Of a stretch of 39,546 nt of DNA, positions 32,275 to 39,546 are shown in pieces (position 1 is the first letter of the stretch; each line of letters opens with the position of its first letter). The stretch lies in assembly GCA_029939575.1 (NCBI GenBank), contig JAOZSR010000018.1:1-39546 (forward strand), in the 5' to 3' direction. This DNA is from Fidelibacterota bacterium. Its GTDB lineage: Bacteria > Fidelibacterota > UBA2242 > JAOZSR01. The notes below the pieces were generated by a model. The model was not told the origin of the DNA. It was given only the letters and a program-made list of their open reading frames with translations, and searched no databases. The position numbers were made by a program, and so were the translations under genes.

Positions 32275-35139
32275 ATGTATAGAAAAATACTCTACTTAAT
32301 TGTTGTTATACTTATTTTACAGGTAACTTTTGCCCAGGTAGTTACTACTGAACCGGAATTTGCTACCCAAAATGATTCCCTGATAATATTTTTTGATGCA
32401 ACTAAAGGTGACCGGGGATTAATGGGATATACGGGAAATGTGTATGTTCATACCGGTGTTACAATTAACGGCAACAGGTGGCAAAACGTGATTGGAGATT
32501 GGGGAAATGATTCTAATCAGCCGGAATTGACAAGAATGAGTTCGGATTTATACAAATTAGTAATTGGCGACCCACACATTTTTTATGGAGTTAATGCAGG
32601 AACAGAAATAACGGAATTGAGTTTTGTTTTCAGGAGTGAAGGAGCAGATGGACCTACCGGAAGGGATGTTGGTGGCAATGATATCTTCCTGGAATTTTTT
32701 ACATCAGGTATTTCAGTAGTCATGGTTAGCCCGGAAATCAATAACCAATTTGGAGATCCACGTAGAACTCCGATATTTGCAGAAATCGGAGACACTGTAC
32801 AATTCGAGATAAGAGTTGCTTTAATTGAAACTGAGATTGATACTCTTATTTTATTTCATAATGAAGAAAAAATCTATTCTGTAACCGATTCTATTTTGAA
32901 TTTTGATTTTATTATTTCATCTACAGGACAACATCATTTTAGAGCAGTTGCAATAGATACAAATGGCTATGATGCTGAAGAAGAGTGTTTTATAATGAGT
33001 AATCCTATAGTTAATAATATTGCACCTCCTGCTGATATTCACCCCGGTATTCAATATCCTGATGTTACAAATGCAATTTTGTGTCTTTTTGCACCTTTTC
33101 ATGAATTTGCCTATGTTATTGGTGATTTTAACAACTGGATGGTGGATACTACATATTTTATGAATCGTTATGAAATCTCTCCTGACAGTGTTCTTTTTTG
33201 GCTCAAAATTGAAAATCTCTCTCCCGGGACTGAATATGGATTTCAATACCTGGTAAATGGAGATATTCGCATAGCTGACCCTTATTCGAACAAAATTCAG
33301 GATCCATGGAATGATAAATATATTTCTAATACAACCTACCCGAATTTGATTGACTATCCTAAAGATAAAACCGAGCAGGCAACATCTGTTTTATTAACTA
33401 CCCAATCAGAATTTTCCTGGACTGATCAGGATTATGAAAAACCACTGAAAAAGGATCTTGTTATTTATGAATTGCTTATCAGGGATTTTTTGGATAAACA
33501 TGATTTCGCAACTTTAATAGACTCGCTTGATTATTTGGAAAATCTTGGGGTAACTGCTATAGAATTGATGCCTGTTAGTGAATTCGAAGGAAACATAAGT
33601 TGGGGGTATAATCCATCGTTCTATTTTGCTGTGGATAAATATTATGGTCCTGCTGCCGATCTGAAAGCATTTATCAATGAATGTCACAATCGTGGGATAG
33701 CTGTAATAACGGATTTGGTTCTAAATCATTCATTTGGTCAATCTCCTTTGGTTCGGCTTTACTGGAATTCTGCTGATAATCGTCCGGCTTCCAATAATCC
33801 CTGGTACAATGAAGTTTCACCTAATCAGGATTTTAGCTGGGGATATGATTTTAACCATGAAAGTGTGCATACAAAATATTTTATAGATCGTGTAAATAAA
33901 TATTGGATAGATGAGTATCATTTTGATGGATTCCGCTTTGATTTTACCAAAGGTTTTACCAATACTCCCGGAAATCCTGGCTATGATAATAGTAGAATCC
34001 AGATTATTAAACGCATGGCTGATAAGATTTGGGAATTTGATGCCAGTGCTTATGTAATTTTGGAACACTGGGCTGATAATAATGAAGAAAAGATTTTATC
34101 AGATTATAAAGATGGAATGATGCTTTGGGGAAACAGTAACTGGAATTATTGTCAGGCAGCTATGGGATACCAGAATGAATCTGACTTTTCCTGGGGTTTT
34201 TACAAGTCAAGGGGATGGAGTAAACCTCATCTGGTAACTTATATGGAAAGTCACGATGAAGAACGAATGATGTTCAAAAATCTTGAATGGGGAAATGGCC
34301 AGGAAGGTTATAGTATAAAAAACCTGCCAATCGCCCTAAACAGGATAAAATTAGCAGCTGCATTTTTCTTAACTTTACCCGGACCGAAAATGATCTGGCA
34401 GTTTGGAGAACTTGGATATGATTATTCCATAGATTATAATGGCAGAGTTGGGGAGAAACCGATTAAATGGGAATATTTTCAGAATGACTATAGAAGGAAT
34501 CTTTACAAAACTTTTGCAGCTCTTACAAAACTTAGGAAAGAAAATGATGTTTTTACAAATCCGGCAACCAGTGTGAGTTTATCATTAAGTAGTTCACTAA
34601 AGCGAATAAAAATGTCAGGTTCAATGAATGTAATTATTATTGGTAATTTTGATGTTATTGAAAAATCAATTAATCCGGATTTTCAACATGGAGGAAAGTG
34701 GTATGATTATTTTTCCGGAGATAGTCTTGATGTAGTCAATACTTCAGATCAAATTAGCCTGCAGCCCGGCGAATTTAAAATTTACACGGATTCAAAACTT
34801 GAGTCACCTGAACAGGGAATTCTTACTGATATTCAGCCGGAATTTGTAAATAGCAATCCTGAAGTTTTTCAATTATTATCTAACTATCCAAATCCTTTTA
34901 ATGCCACAACAACATTAAAATATTCATTGGAAAAGGATTCTCAAATTCATTTGAAAATTGTTGATCTGAGTGGGCGAGAGGTTTTTTCAAGGGAAATTGG
35001 ATATCAGAATCAAGGGTATTATTCTTTTCATTGGAATGGGAAAAATAGTATCAATCAGGATGTACATTCAGGAATTTATTTTGTGATTTTGAAAAGGGGA
35101 AATGAGCACTTGGTAGAGAAGATTACTTTATTGAAATAA
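32275..35139 (+). CDS. Secreted alpha-amylase (GH13) with E-set domains and T9SS sorting domain
   Basis: The 954-residue protein has a signal peptide ending near TFAQ. An N-terminal beta-sandwich (about 22-245) is followed by a CBM48-like E-set domain (about 265-370, CLFAPFHEFAYVIGDFNNW). The GH13 barrel carries nucleophile Asp556 in DGFRFDFTK, acid/base Glu597 in ILEHWAD and Asp661 in ESHDEERMM. The C-terminal 85 residues (FQLLSNYPNPFNATTTLKYS to EKITLLK) are a Por-type sorting domain, so it should be displayed on the surface. I chose the ATG at 32275, which opens a proper signal peptide, over the frame start at 32248 inside the upstream gene. The two bases after the previous stop show tight coupling. 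Confidence 0.9.
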   Translation: MYRKILYLIVVILILQVTFAQVVTTEPEFATQNDSLIIFFDATKGDRGLMGYTGNVYVHTGVTINGNRWQNVIGDWGNDSNQPELTRMSSDLYKLVIGDPHIFYGVNAGTEITELSFVFRSEGADGPTGRDVGGNDIFLEFFTSGISVVMVSPEINNQFGDPRRTPIFAEIGDTVQFEIRVALIETEIDTLILFHNEEKIYSVTDSILNFDFIISSTGQHHFRAVAIDTNGYDAEEECFIMSNPIVNNIAPPADIHPGIQYPDVTNAILCLFAPFHEFAYVIGDFNNWMVDTTYFMNRYEISPDSVLFWLKIENLSPGTEYGFQYLVNGDIRIADPYSNKIQDPWNDKYISNTTYPNLIDYPKDKTEQATSVLLTTQSEFSWTDQDYEKPLKKDLVIYELLIRDFLDKHDFATLIDSLDYLENLGVTAIELMPVSEFEGNISWGYNPSFYFAVDKYYGPAADLKAFINECHNRGIAVITDLVLNHSFGQSPLVRLYWNSADNRPASNNPWYNEVSPNQDFSWGYDFNHESVHTKYFIDRVNKYWIDEYHFDGFRFDFTKGFTNTPGNPGYDNSRIQIIKRMADKIWEFDASAYVILEHWADNNEEKILSDYKDGMMLWGNSNWNYCQAAMGYQNESDFSWGFYKSRGWSKPHLVTYMESHDEERMMFKNLEWGNGQEGYSIKNLPIALNRIKLAAAFFLTLPGPKMIWQFGELGYDYSIDYNGRVGEKPIKWEYFQNDYRRNLYKTFAALTKLRKENDVFTNPATSVSLSLSSSLKRIKMSGSMNVIIIGNFDVIEKSINPDFQHGGKWYDYFSGDSLDVVNTSDQISLQPGEFKIYTDSKLESPEQGILTDIQPEFVNSNPEVFQLLSNYPNPFNATTTLKYSLEKDSQIHLKIVDLSGREVFSREIGYQNQGYYSFHWNGKNSINQDVHSGIYFVILKRGNEHLVEKITLLK

Positions 35140-35162
35140 GGAGTATTCACCTATTAACTGTT

Positions 35163-35187
35163 TCAAATATCAAGAATTTGATTTTTT
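35163..35187 (+). terminator. Weak terminator after the T9SS-tagged amylase
   Basis: TCAAAT (35163-35168) pairs with ATTTGA (35176-35181) over a 7-base loop, followed by TTTTTT. The stem is AT-rich and short, so efficiency is doubtful, but placement 24 bases after the stop codon is right. Confidence 0.45.
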
Positions 35188-35380
35188 AGGTACAATTTTT
35201 TAAAAAATTGATAATTGGCTACTGATTGATGAAGTTATCAAAGGAATACAATACCCCAAAGTTTTTTGTGGAATAACTTTCATAATTTACATTCTGTTTT
35301 CGGGTACTTATAAAAATTTACAAAATTTCTACAATTTACTTGGAAAGGCGCTAATAGCTGTTTATATTTTTTACTTGTAA

Positions 35381-35407
35381 ATTGGCCTAAAAAATTATTA
35401 GGTCAAT
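35381..35407. promoter_or_regulatory. Inverted repeat upstream of grpE
   Basis: ATTGGCCTAA and TTAGGTCAAT pair over 10 bp (one G-T) around a 7-base spacer. It could be an operator or a terminator hairpin, although the T-tract after it is poor. It lies about 180 bases before grpE. Confidence 0.45.
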
Positions 35408-35474
35408 TTGACACATTTTGAAAAAGGAATTTGTTTTTCCCTGTCACTTTTTGATAAAAAAAAACTTTCTGAGG

Positions 35475-35491
35475 TTGGTATTGTTATTGCA
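35475..35491 (+). promoter_or_regulatory. Sigma54-like promoter motif for grpE-dnaJ
   Basis: TTGGTATTGTTATTGCA has GG and GC separated by exactly 10 bases, the -24/-12 geometry of sigma54 promoters, about 95 bases before grpE. The -24 box lacks the CAC of the consensus. No activator gene is nearby. Confidence 0.35.
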
Positions 35492-35586
35492 AAAGTTTGC
35501 GATTGCCAAAAAATGGAGATGTTAAATTAATTAATGTTAAGGATTAAAAGTAAAATAGAAAAACAAAATACAATATAGGAGAAAGA

Positions 35587-36186
35587 GTGAGTAAGGAAAC
35601 ACCAAAAGAAAAAGAGAATTCTAAAATAACGAAGCAGAAAAAAACTGCCAGGAAGAATTCCAACAAGAATAAAACGGAAAAAAAAATAGATAAAAATATT
35701 AAAAAATTAAGTGAAAAAATCAGGGATTATGAACAGGATGTTTTTCAATTACAGGAAAAACTAATTCAAAAAGAAGCAGAAATAGCCGAGGCAAAAGACA
35801 GATATTTAAGGTTGGTAGCAGAGTTTGATAATTTTAGTAAAAGGTCAGAAAAAGAAACAAAAGAAATAATTGAATATGCCGGTGAAAAAGTATTAAAAGA
35901 AATATTACCAATATTTGATGATTTGGAAAGAGCAATCAGTAATTCTGATGATAAAAAATGCGATGGTATGAAACTAATTCATAAAAAATTTCTAAAAGTT
36001 TTAAAAGATTTTCATGTTGAGCCTATTATTTCGGTTGGAGAAGAATTTAATCCTGATTTTCATCATGCTGTAATGGCCAGAGAAGAAGAAGGAATTGAGC
36101 CGGATATGGTTCTTGAAGAGTATGAGAAGGGTTATAAATACAAAAAACATATTTTAAGATATGCAAAAGTAGTAGTGAGTAGATAA
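35587..36186 (+). CDS. grpE: GrpE nucleotide-exchange factor
   Basis: The 199-residue protein has a long Lys-rich N-terminus, a coiled-coil (about 40-85, [23 protein letters not shown]), the GrpE core [16 protein letters not shown], and the C-terminal beta domain (about 145-198, [12 protein letters not shown] and [16 protein letters not shown]). GrpE releases ADP from DnaK. The start is GTG at 35587, 4 bases after AGGAGA, since no ATG fits. dnaJ follows 2 bases later; dnaK is not in the window. Confidence 0.96.
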   Translation: MSKETPKEKENSKITKQKKTARKNSNKNKTEKKIDKNIKKLSEKIRDYEQDVFQLQEKLIQKEAEIAEAKDRYLRLVAEFDNFSKRSEKETKEIIEYAGEKVLKEILPIFDDLERAISNSDDKKCDGMKLIHKKFLKVLKDFHVEPIISVGEEFNPDFHHAVMAREEEGIEPDMVLEEYEKGYKYKKHILRYAKVVVSR

Positions 36187-36188
36187 AT

Positions 36189-37337
36189 ATGCCAAGAGAT
36201 TATTATGATATACTGGGTGTTGATAAAAACGCCACAGAAAATGAAATAAAGAAGTCTTATCGAAAAATTGCCATGAAATATCATCCGGATAAAAATCCTG
36301 GAAATAAGCAGGCTGAGGAGAAATTTAAAGAGGCTTCAGAAGCCTATTCCGTTTTATTGGATAGCCAAAAAAGGCAACAGTATGACCAGTTTGGCCACAG
36401 TGGATTAAAGGGTGGTGGATTTAACGCCGGTGGATTTGGCGGTGGCGGATTTGGATTTGATTTATCTGACGCTTTACGTACTTTTATGGATGGTTTTGGT
36501 AATTTTGGCGGCTTTGAAGATGTTTTTTCCGGTGGTGGAAGATCATCATCCAGATCTGGCAGTCGATATACTGCAGGAAGTGACTTGAAGATGCGTCTGG
36601 CTGTAACTTTGGAAGAAGCCAGCACCGGCAAGACTAAAAAAATTAAAATCAAACGTCTGGAACCTTGCGATGAGTGTTCCGGATCAGGTGGTAAAAAAGG
36701 TAGTTCTACAATAACCTGTCCGGTTTGCCGTGGTGCAGGAGAAGTACGGGAAGTATCCCGCTCTATTTTTGGTCAGGTCGTAAATGTTCGTCCATGTTCA
36801 AATTGTTATGGTGAAGGTAAGATCATAGAAAATCGCTGTCCGAAATGTGGAGGTGACGGAAGAATAAAGAAACAAAAAGAAATATCAGTTGAAATTCCTG
36901 CTGGAATCAGTGCTGGACATTATCTAACTATGCGGAACGAGGGAAATATAGGTATCCGGAATGGAGCCAGGGGTAACTTAATTGTTGTTTTTGATGAAAA
37001 AGAGCATGATATTTTTATTAGAAATGATGATGATATTTTTTTAGATCTTCATATAACTCCGGCAGAAGCAGTTCTTGGAATTGAAGTTGAAGTCCCAACT
37101 TTGAGTGGAAAAGTTAAGTTGGTAATTCCAGCTGGTGTACAGGCAGGAAAAATGTTACGTATGAAAAAACGTGGAATCCCACATTTACATCAACATGGAA
37201 AAGGAGATCAGATAATCCGGGTCAAAGTTGACATCCCAATAAATATTTCCGGGAAAGAGAAAAAACTTTATAAAGAACTCCAGGAAAAAGAAGGGCAGGT
37301 TTTTAAAAAATCCGGAAGATTTAGTAAAATCCAATAG
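36189..37337 (+). CDS. dnaJ: Chaperone protein DnaJ
   Basis: The 382-residue protein has the full type I layout: J domain with HPD at residues 32-34, a Gly/Phe-rich stretch (about 75-130), four zinc-finger repeats ([32 protein letters not shown] at about 160-225), and the C-terminal substrate-binding domains. It stimulates DnaK ATPase and delivers substrates. Length is normal. It follows grpE by 2 bases, an operon. Confidence 0.98.
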   Translation: MPRDYYDILGVDKNATENEIKKSYRKIAMKYHPDKNPGNKQAEEKFKEASEAYSVLLDSQKRQQYDQFGHSGLKGGGFNAGGFGGGGFGFDLSDALRTFMDGFGNFGGFEDVFSGGGRSSSRSGSRYTAGSDLKMRLAVTLEEASTGKTKKIKIKRLEPCDECSGSGGKKGSSTITCPVCRGAGEVREVSRSIFGQVVNVRPCSNCYGEGKIIENRCPKCGGDGRIKKQKEISVEIPAGISAGHYLTMRNEGNIGIRNGARGNLIVVFDEKEHDIFIRNDDDIFLDLHITPAEAVLGIEVEVPTLSGKVKLVIPAGVQAGKMLRMKKRGIPHLHQHGKGDQIIRVKVDIPINISGKEKKLYKELQEKEGQVFKKSGRFSKIQ

Positions 37338-37389
37338 GAAGTATAAAAAAATATATTTTTGTAGGAATATTTTTTATTTTTTAAGAAAA

Positions 37390-37803
37390 ATGTTAAATTT
37401 CACACGCCAAGAAAAAATGGTAATGTTATTCCTGATTACAGCTTTTGTGGTTGGAGGTGGCATTCATCTTGGGAAAAATTATTTGAAATCAGAAATAAAC
37501 TTTGCAATTGAAGATACTTCAAGATATGCTATTGAGTTTAAAAACAAGAAGTTGGAAGTTGATTCTCTTTATTTAAATAAAATTCATGAAAATAAGAATA
37601 AAGATGGGATTAAAATCAATATCAATACAGCAGATCAAAAAGAATTGTGCAAAATTAAAGGAATTGGACCTGTGACAGCAGAGAAAATTTTGAAATATAG
37701 AAATCAAAATGGGAAATTTTTACAAATTGAAGATTTAGAAAATGTTAAGGGAATTGGGAAAAAAACTATAAAAAAAATTAAAGGTGAGGTTACCGTTGAC
37801 TAA
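37390..37803 (+). CDS. ComEA-like helix-hairpin-helix protein
   Basis: The 137-residue protein has one N-terminal hydrophobic segment (about 11-27), then a linker, then paired helix-hairpin-helix motifs (about 77-135) containing ININTADQKELCKIKGIGPVTAEKIL and LENVKGIGKKTIKKI. The GIGPVTAEKI element is the ComEA/ComEA-related DNA-binding hairpin. ComEA proteins bind incoming DNA at the membrane during transformation; many short relatives are uncharacterised. It lies upstream of a possible pilus gene. Only AAGA precedes the ATG, so initiation is weak. Confidence 0.85.
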   Translation: MLNFTRQEKMVMLFLITAFVVGGGIHLGKNYLKSEINFAIEDTSRYAIEFKNKKLEVDSLYLNKIHENKNKDGIKININTADQKELCKIKGIGPVTAEKILKYRNQNGKFLQIEDLENVKGIGKKTIKKIKGEVTVD

Positions 37804-38566
37804 AGAAAAAAAAGTAGAAGTCCAAAATGATTATGCAGATGAGTTTGAGTACAAACCAATGTTGGGGAAAGTACTGAGTTTTATTGCAGGTTTGTTAATA
37901 ATTGTTTTAATCTTAGTTATTTATCTTCCATCTGTAATCTGGGAAGAAGAGGATTATTTCAGAGAGTTAGGAAGAAAAAGGATGACAATTGTTAATAAAG
38001 TACAAAAATATTATAGGGGAATGGCTGGAAATTATCAGACTGACCCTGTTTTGGCGATGAAAGTTTTGACTGCAGTTAGGGATAGTACTATGGCAGATAG
38101 TAATTTTTACGGGTTAAAAACTATTAAATTGCCAGAAGGTGATTTTGAATTCGATGTGACTCAAAGATTTTATTTAAGTTTTGACACTACTTTTGCATTT
38201 TCGTATCTCAAGAAAGATTCAGTAGTTGATACAATTTACCAGGTATTAAAGTATAATGATGAGTTGTTTATTTATGATACATTATTTGTAAATGCAAATA
38301 ATGTTGCAGGTTTTAAATATGATTCTCTACTTAGCAAAGATATTCAAAAAAGAATTCAGAAAAATACTTACTATCGTCCCTATTATCTTGAAGAAAAATT
38401 AGCATACCAGCCATTAATTGAAGAAAAATTCTTAATTATTGCTGATAGCGAAAATGTCATAATTAAAGACCCGTTAAAAGGTGAATATAAATCACCACGA
38501 TTCTTTGTATTTGCCTTTAAAGATACATCTTACGGATATATTGAAAATGGGGAAAAAAGTTGGTAA
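37796..38566 (+). CDS. Unknown bitopic membrane protein
   Basis: The 256-residue protein has a cytoplasmic acidic/basic N-terminus, one transmembrane helix (about 25-45, a run of Ile/Leu/Val after FIAG) and a large external part rich in Tyr, Asp and Lys. I do not recognise a family. I prefer the TTG start at 37796: it lies 6 bases after GGTGAGG and overlaps the ComEA-like gene by 8 bases; the GTG at 37784 lies within that ribosome-binding site. Between a ComEA-like gene and a PilM-like gene, a pilus or secretion role is possible. The helical segment YFRELGRKRMTIVNKVQKYYRG after the membrane could be a coiled coil. Confidence 0.7.
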   Translation: MTKEKKVEVQNDYADEFEYKPMLGKVLSFIAGLLIIVLILVIYLPSVIWEEEDYFRELGRKRMTIVNKVQKYYRGMAGNYQTDPVLAMKVLTAVRDSTMADSNFYGLKTIKLPEGDFEFDVTQRFYLSFDTTFAFSYLKKDSVVDTIYQVLKYNDELFIYDTLFVNANNVAGFKYDSLLSKDIQKRIQKNTYYRPYYLEEKLAYQPLIEEKFLIIADSENVIIKDPLKGEYKSPRFFVFAFKDTSYGYIENGEKSW

Positions 38567-38586
38567 TAATTCTAAGGTGAATTAAT

Positions 38587-39543
38587 ATGATTTGTCTAAG
38601 CTTTTCTGAACAATATTACGCATATAGCCAAATTTCCAAAAATGATTCTTCCTATTTAATTGATTTTATTAAAAGGAAGAAATATCCTGAACCGGGTTTG
38701 CCTACAGATATATTTGGAAATGATTTTTTTCGTATATTAAAGGAATTATTAAGTAAGATTAGCCAGGATATTACTATTTCCGATAAAAATATTTCAATAT
38801 CCATTCCTGCCAGTTGGACAGACATTTATCTTAATACTCTTGATGTTGGATTTTCTCCGGAAGAAACCAAAGCAATTTTGGATAAACAAAGCCAAAGACG
38901 TTTCGGAGATATCTATAAAAAGAAATTTATCCAATATTATCCAATTGCTTTCAAAGATGAAGATACAATTAAAAAATATTTAACGGTTTCTTATTATAAA
39001 GAATTAGGCAAGATATTTATGAAAGCCGCCGAACCGGTCGGATTAAATATTTTAACTTTGGATTTAAACCTTTTTTCAGCAGCAAATGCAATTAATTTTT
39101 TGGAAAAACCAATTCAAAATAATTGGGGAGTATGGCTTGTTGGCAATGAAAATGAAAACCAACAAGTTATTACAGTAGAATCCGGAGAAATTAGCCATTT
39201 TGTTGAATTTGTTTTTTCAAAAGATGAAAAATATGAAATAATTCAATCTTCATCAACAGATCAAAGTGTTGAACAAATATTATTTGAACTGTCCCAACTA
39301 ATAAAAAAACCAAAAATCAATATTGATTGTTTGGACCAATTGTATATTTATTCCAATCAATCTGACTGTAAATTATTTAATGATATTCAGAAATATAATA
39401 TTAAGAATCTTAGGATTATAGATCCTATAGATAATTTTGAAATTTCTGAGATAGATGATGATTTTGTCAAGGATAATAATTTACAATACTTAGATTTAAT
39501 AGGGTTAATTTCAAGAGAAATTTCAGGAGGTATTGATGATTAA
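38587..39543 (+). CDS. PilM/GspL-like actin-fold protein, tentative
   Basis: The 318-residue soluble protein has an AAGGTGAATTA ribosome-binding site. Its layout resembles PilM: strands near ISISIPASW, a helical segment LDVGFSPEETKAILDKQSQRRFG, then VGLNILTLDLNLFSAANAINFL (about 150-171), then a WGVWLVGNENENQQVITVESGEISHFVEF hairpin like the second phosphate region. The canonical GIDIGSSSIK loop is missing, so nucleotide binding may be lost. Its stop overlaps a new ATG (39536) with its own AGGAGG, and the next protein begins MIK, as PilN often does. PilM and PilN form the inner-membrane platform of type IV pili or type II secretion. The assignment is by eye and neighbourhood. Confidence 0.45.
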   Translation: MICLSFSEQYYAYSQISKNDSSYLIDFIKRKKYPEPGLPTDIFGNDFFRILKELLSKISQDITISDKNISISIPASWTDIYLNTLDVGFSPEETKAILDKQSQRRFGDIYKKKFIQYYPIAFKDEDTIKKYLTVSYYKELGKIFMKAAEPVGLNILTLDLNLFSAANAINFLEKPIQNNWGVWLVGNENENQQVITVESGEISHFVEFVFSKDEKYEIIQSSSTDQSVEQILFELSQLIKKPKINIDCLDQLYIYSNQSDCKLFNDIQKYNIKNLRIIDPIDNFEISEIDDDFVKDNNLQYLDLIGLISREISGGIDD

Positions 39544-39546
39544 ATT
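39536..39546 (+). CDS. Start of a further gene, cut by the window edge
   Basis: An ATG at 39536 lies 5 bases after AGGAGG (39525-39530) and overlaps the PilM-like stop codon by 8 bases. Only MIK can be read. PilN proteins often begin this way, but three residues cannot establish identity. Confidence 0.5.

Larger units (their letters stand above)
35140..35586. other. Long leader between the glucan locus and grpE
   Basis: No gene is seen in this 447-base stretch. It holds a weak terminator (35163-35187), a perfect 18-bp palindrome CAATTTTTTAAAAAATTG (35193-35210), a 10-bp inverted repeat (35381-35407) and a sigma54-like motif (35475-35491). The HrcA-type CIRCE element expected before some heat-shock operons is absent. 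Confidence 0.55.

Noticed and set aside
35140-35586. CIRCE (HrcA) operator before grpE
   Set aside because: No TTAGCACTC-N9-GAGTGCTAA or close variant is present.
1-39546. CRISPR array, rRNA genes or complete insertion sequence
   Set aside because: No regularly spaced repeats, rRNA-like stretches or intact transposase frame were seen.

Overview
This is an AT-rich bacterial chromosome segment from the FCB superphylum. Three large secreted proteins end in Por-secretion (T9SS)-type sorting domains. There is a PorV-type outer-membrane protein and a TonB-dependent receptor with a carboxypeptidase-regulatory-like N-terminus. A SusD homologue is absent, and the two best promoter matches are ordinary -35/-10 boxes rather than Bacteroidota-type. 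I therefore infer a non-Bacteroidota FCB lineage such as Marinimicrobia, KSB1 or Calditrichota; this placement is inference, not proven.

Layout. (1) 1-2400: a sparse, mobile-looking stretch with a glycosyltransferase-like gene, a STAS/SEC14-like gene, a GC-rich dyad resembling an integron attC site, and decayed reading frames. (2) 2371-2640: a tRNA-Cys/tRNA-Leu pair on the minus strand with promoter and terminator. (3) 2684-3545: a Cof-type HAD phosphatase. (4) 3810-9006: a probable operon with a two-domain DUF1080 lipoprotein, two exported Gfo/Idh/MocA dehydrogenases, an ApbE-type flavin transferase and a small membrane protein. It fits oxidation and cleavage of sugars through 3-keto intermediates. 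(5) 9021-12878: a NUDIX-helix-turn-helix (NrtR-type) regulator divergent from xylulokinase and xylose isomerase. Two inverted repeats of the form GTGT-N7-ACAC cover the predicted xyl promoter. (6) 12972-35187: a large alpha-glucan utilisation region. It holds a lipoprotein amylase, a two-domain parvulin foldase, a TonB-dependent receptor, a 1228-residue secreted protein with acidic DNDGDG motifs, a PorV-like protein, a 1198-residue multidomain secreted protein, a sodium/solute symporter, a TrmB-type regulator, a cytoplasmic amylase and a T9SS-tagged surface amylase. (7) 35381-37337: grpE and dnaJ behind a leader with a sigma54-like motif. (8) 37390-39546: a ComEA-like helix-hairpin-helix protein, an unknown membrane protein, a PilM-like protein and the first codons of a further gene, possibly the edge of a type IV pilus or competence locus.

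How the genes work together (inference). Surface and periplasmic amylases would cut alpha-glucans, the TonB receptor and its partners would take up products, the symporter would move small sugars inward, and the cytoplasmic amylase would finish degradation under TrmB control. The xylose and 3-keto-sugar operons broaden the diet. The most interesting points are this SusD-less glucan locus, the NUDIX regulator with paired operators, and the exported dehydrogenase/DUF1080/ApbE cluster.
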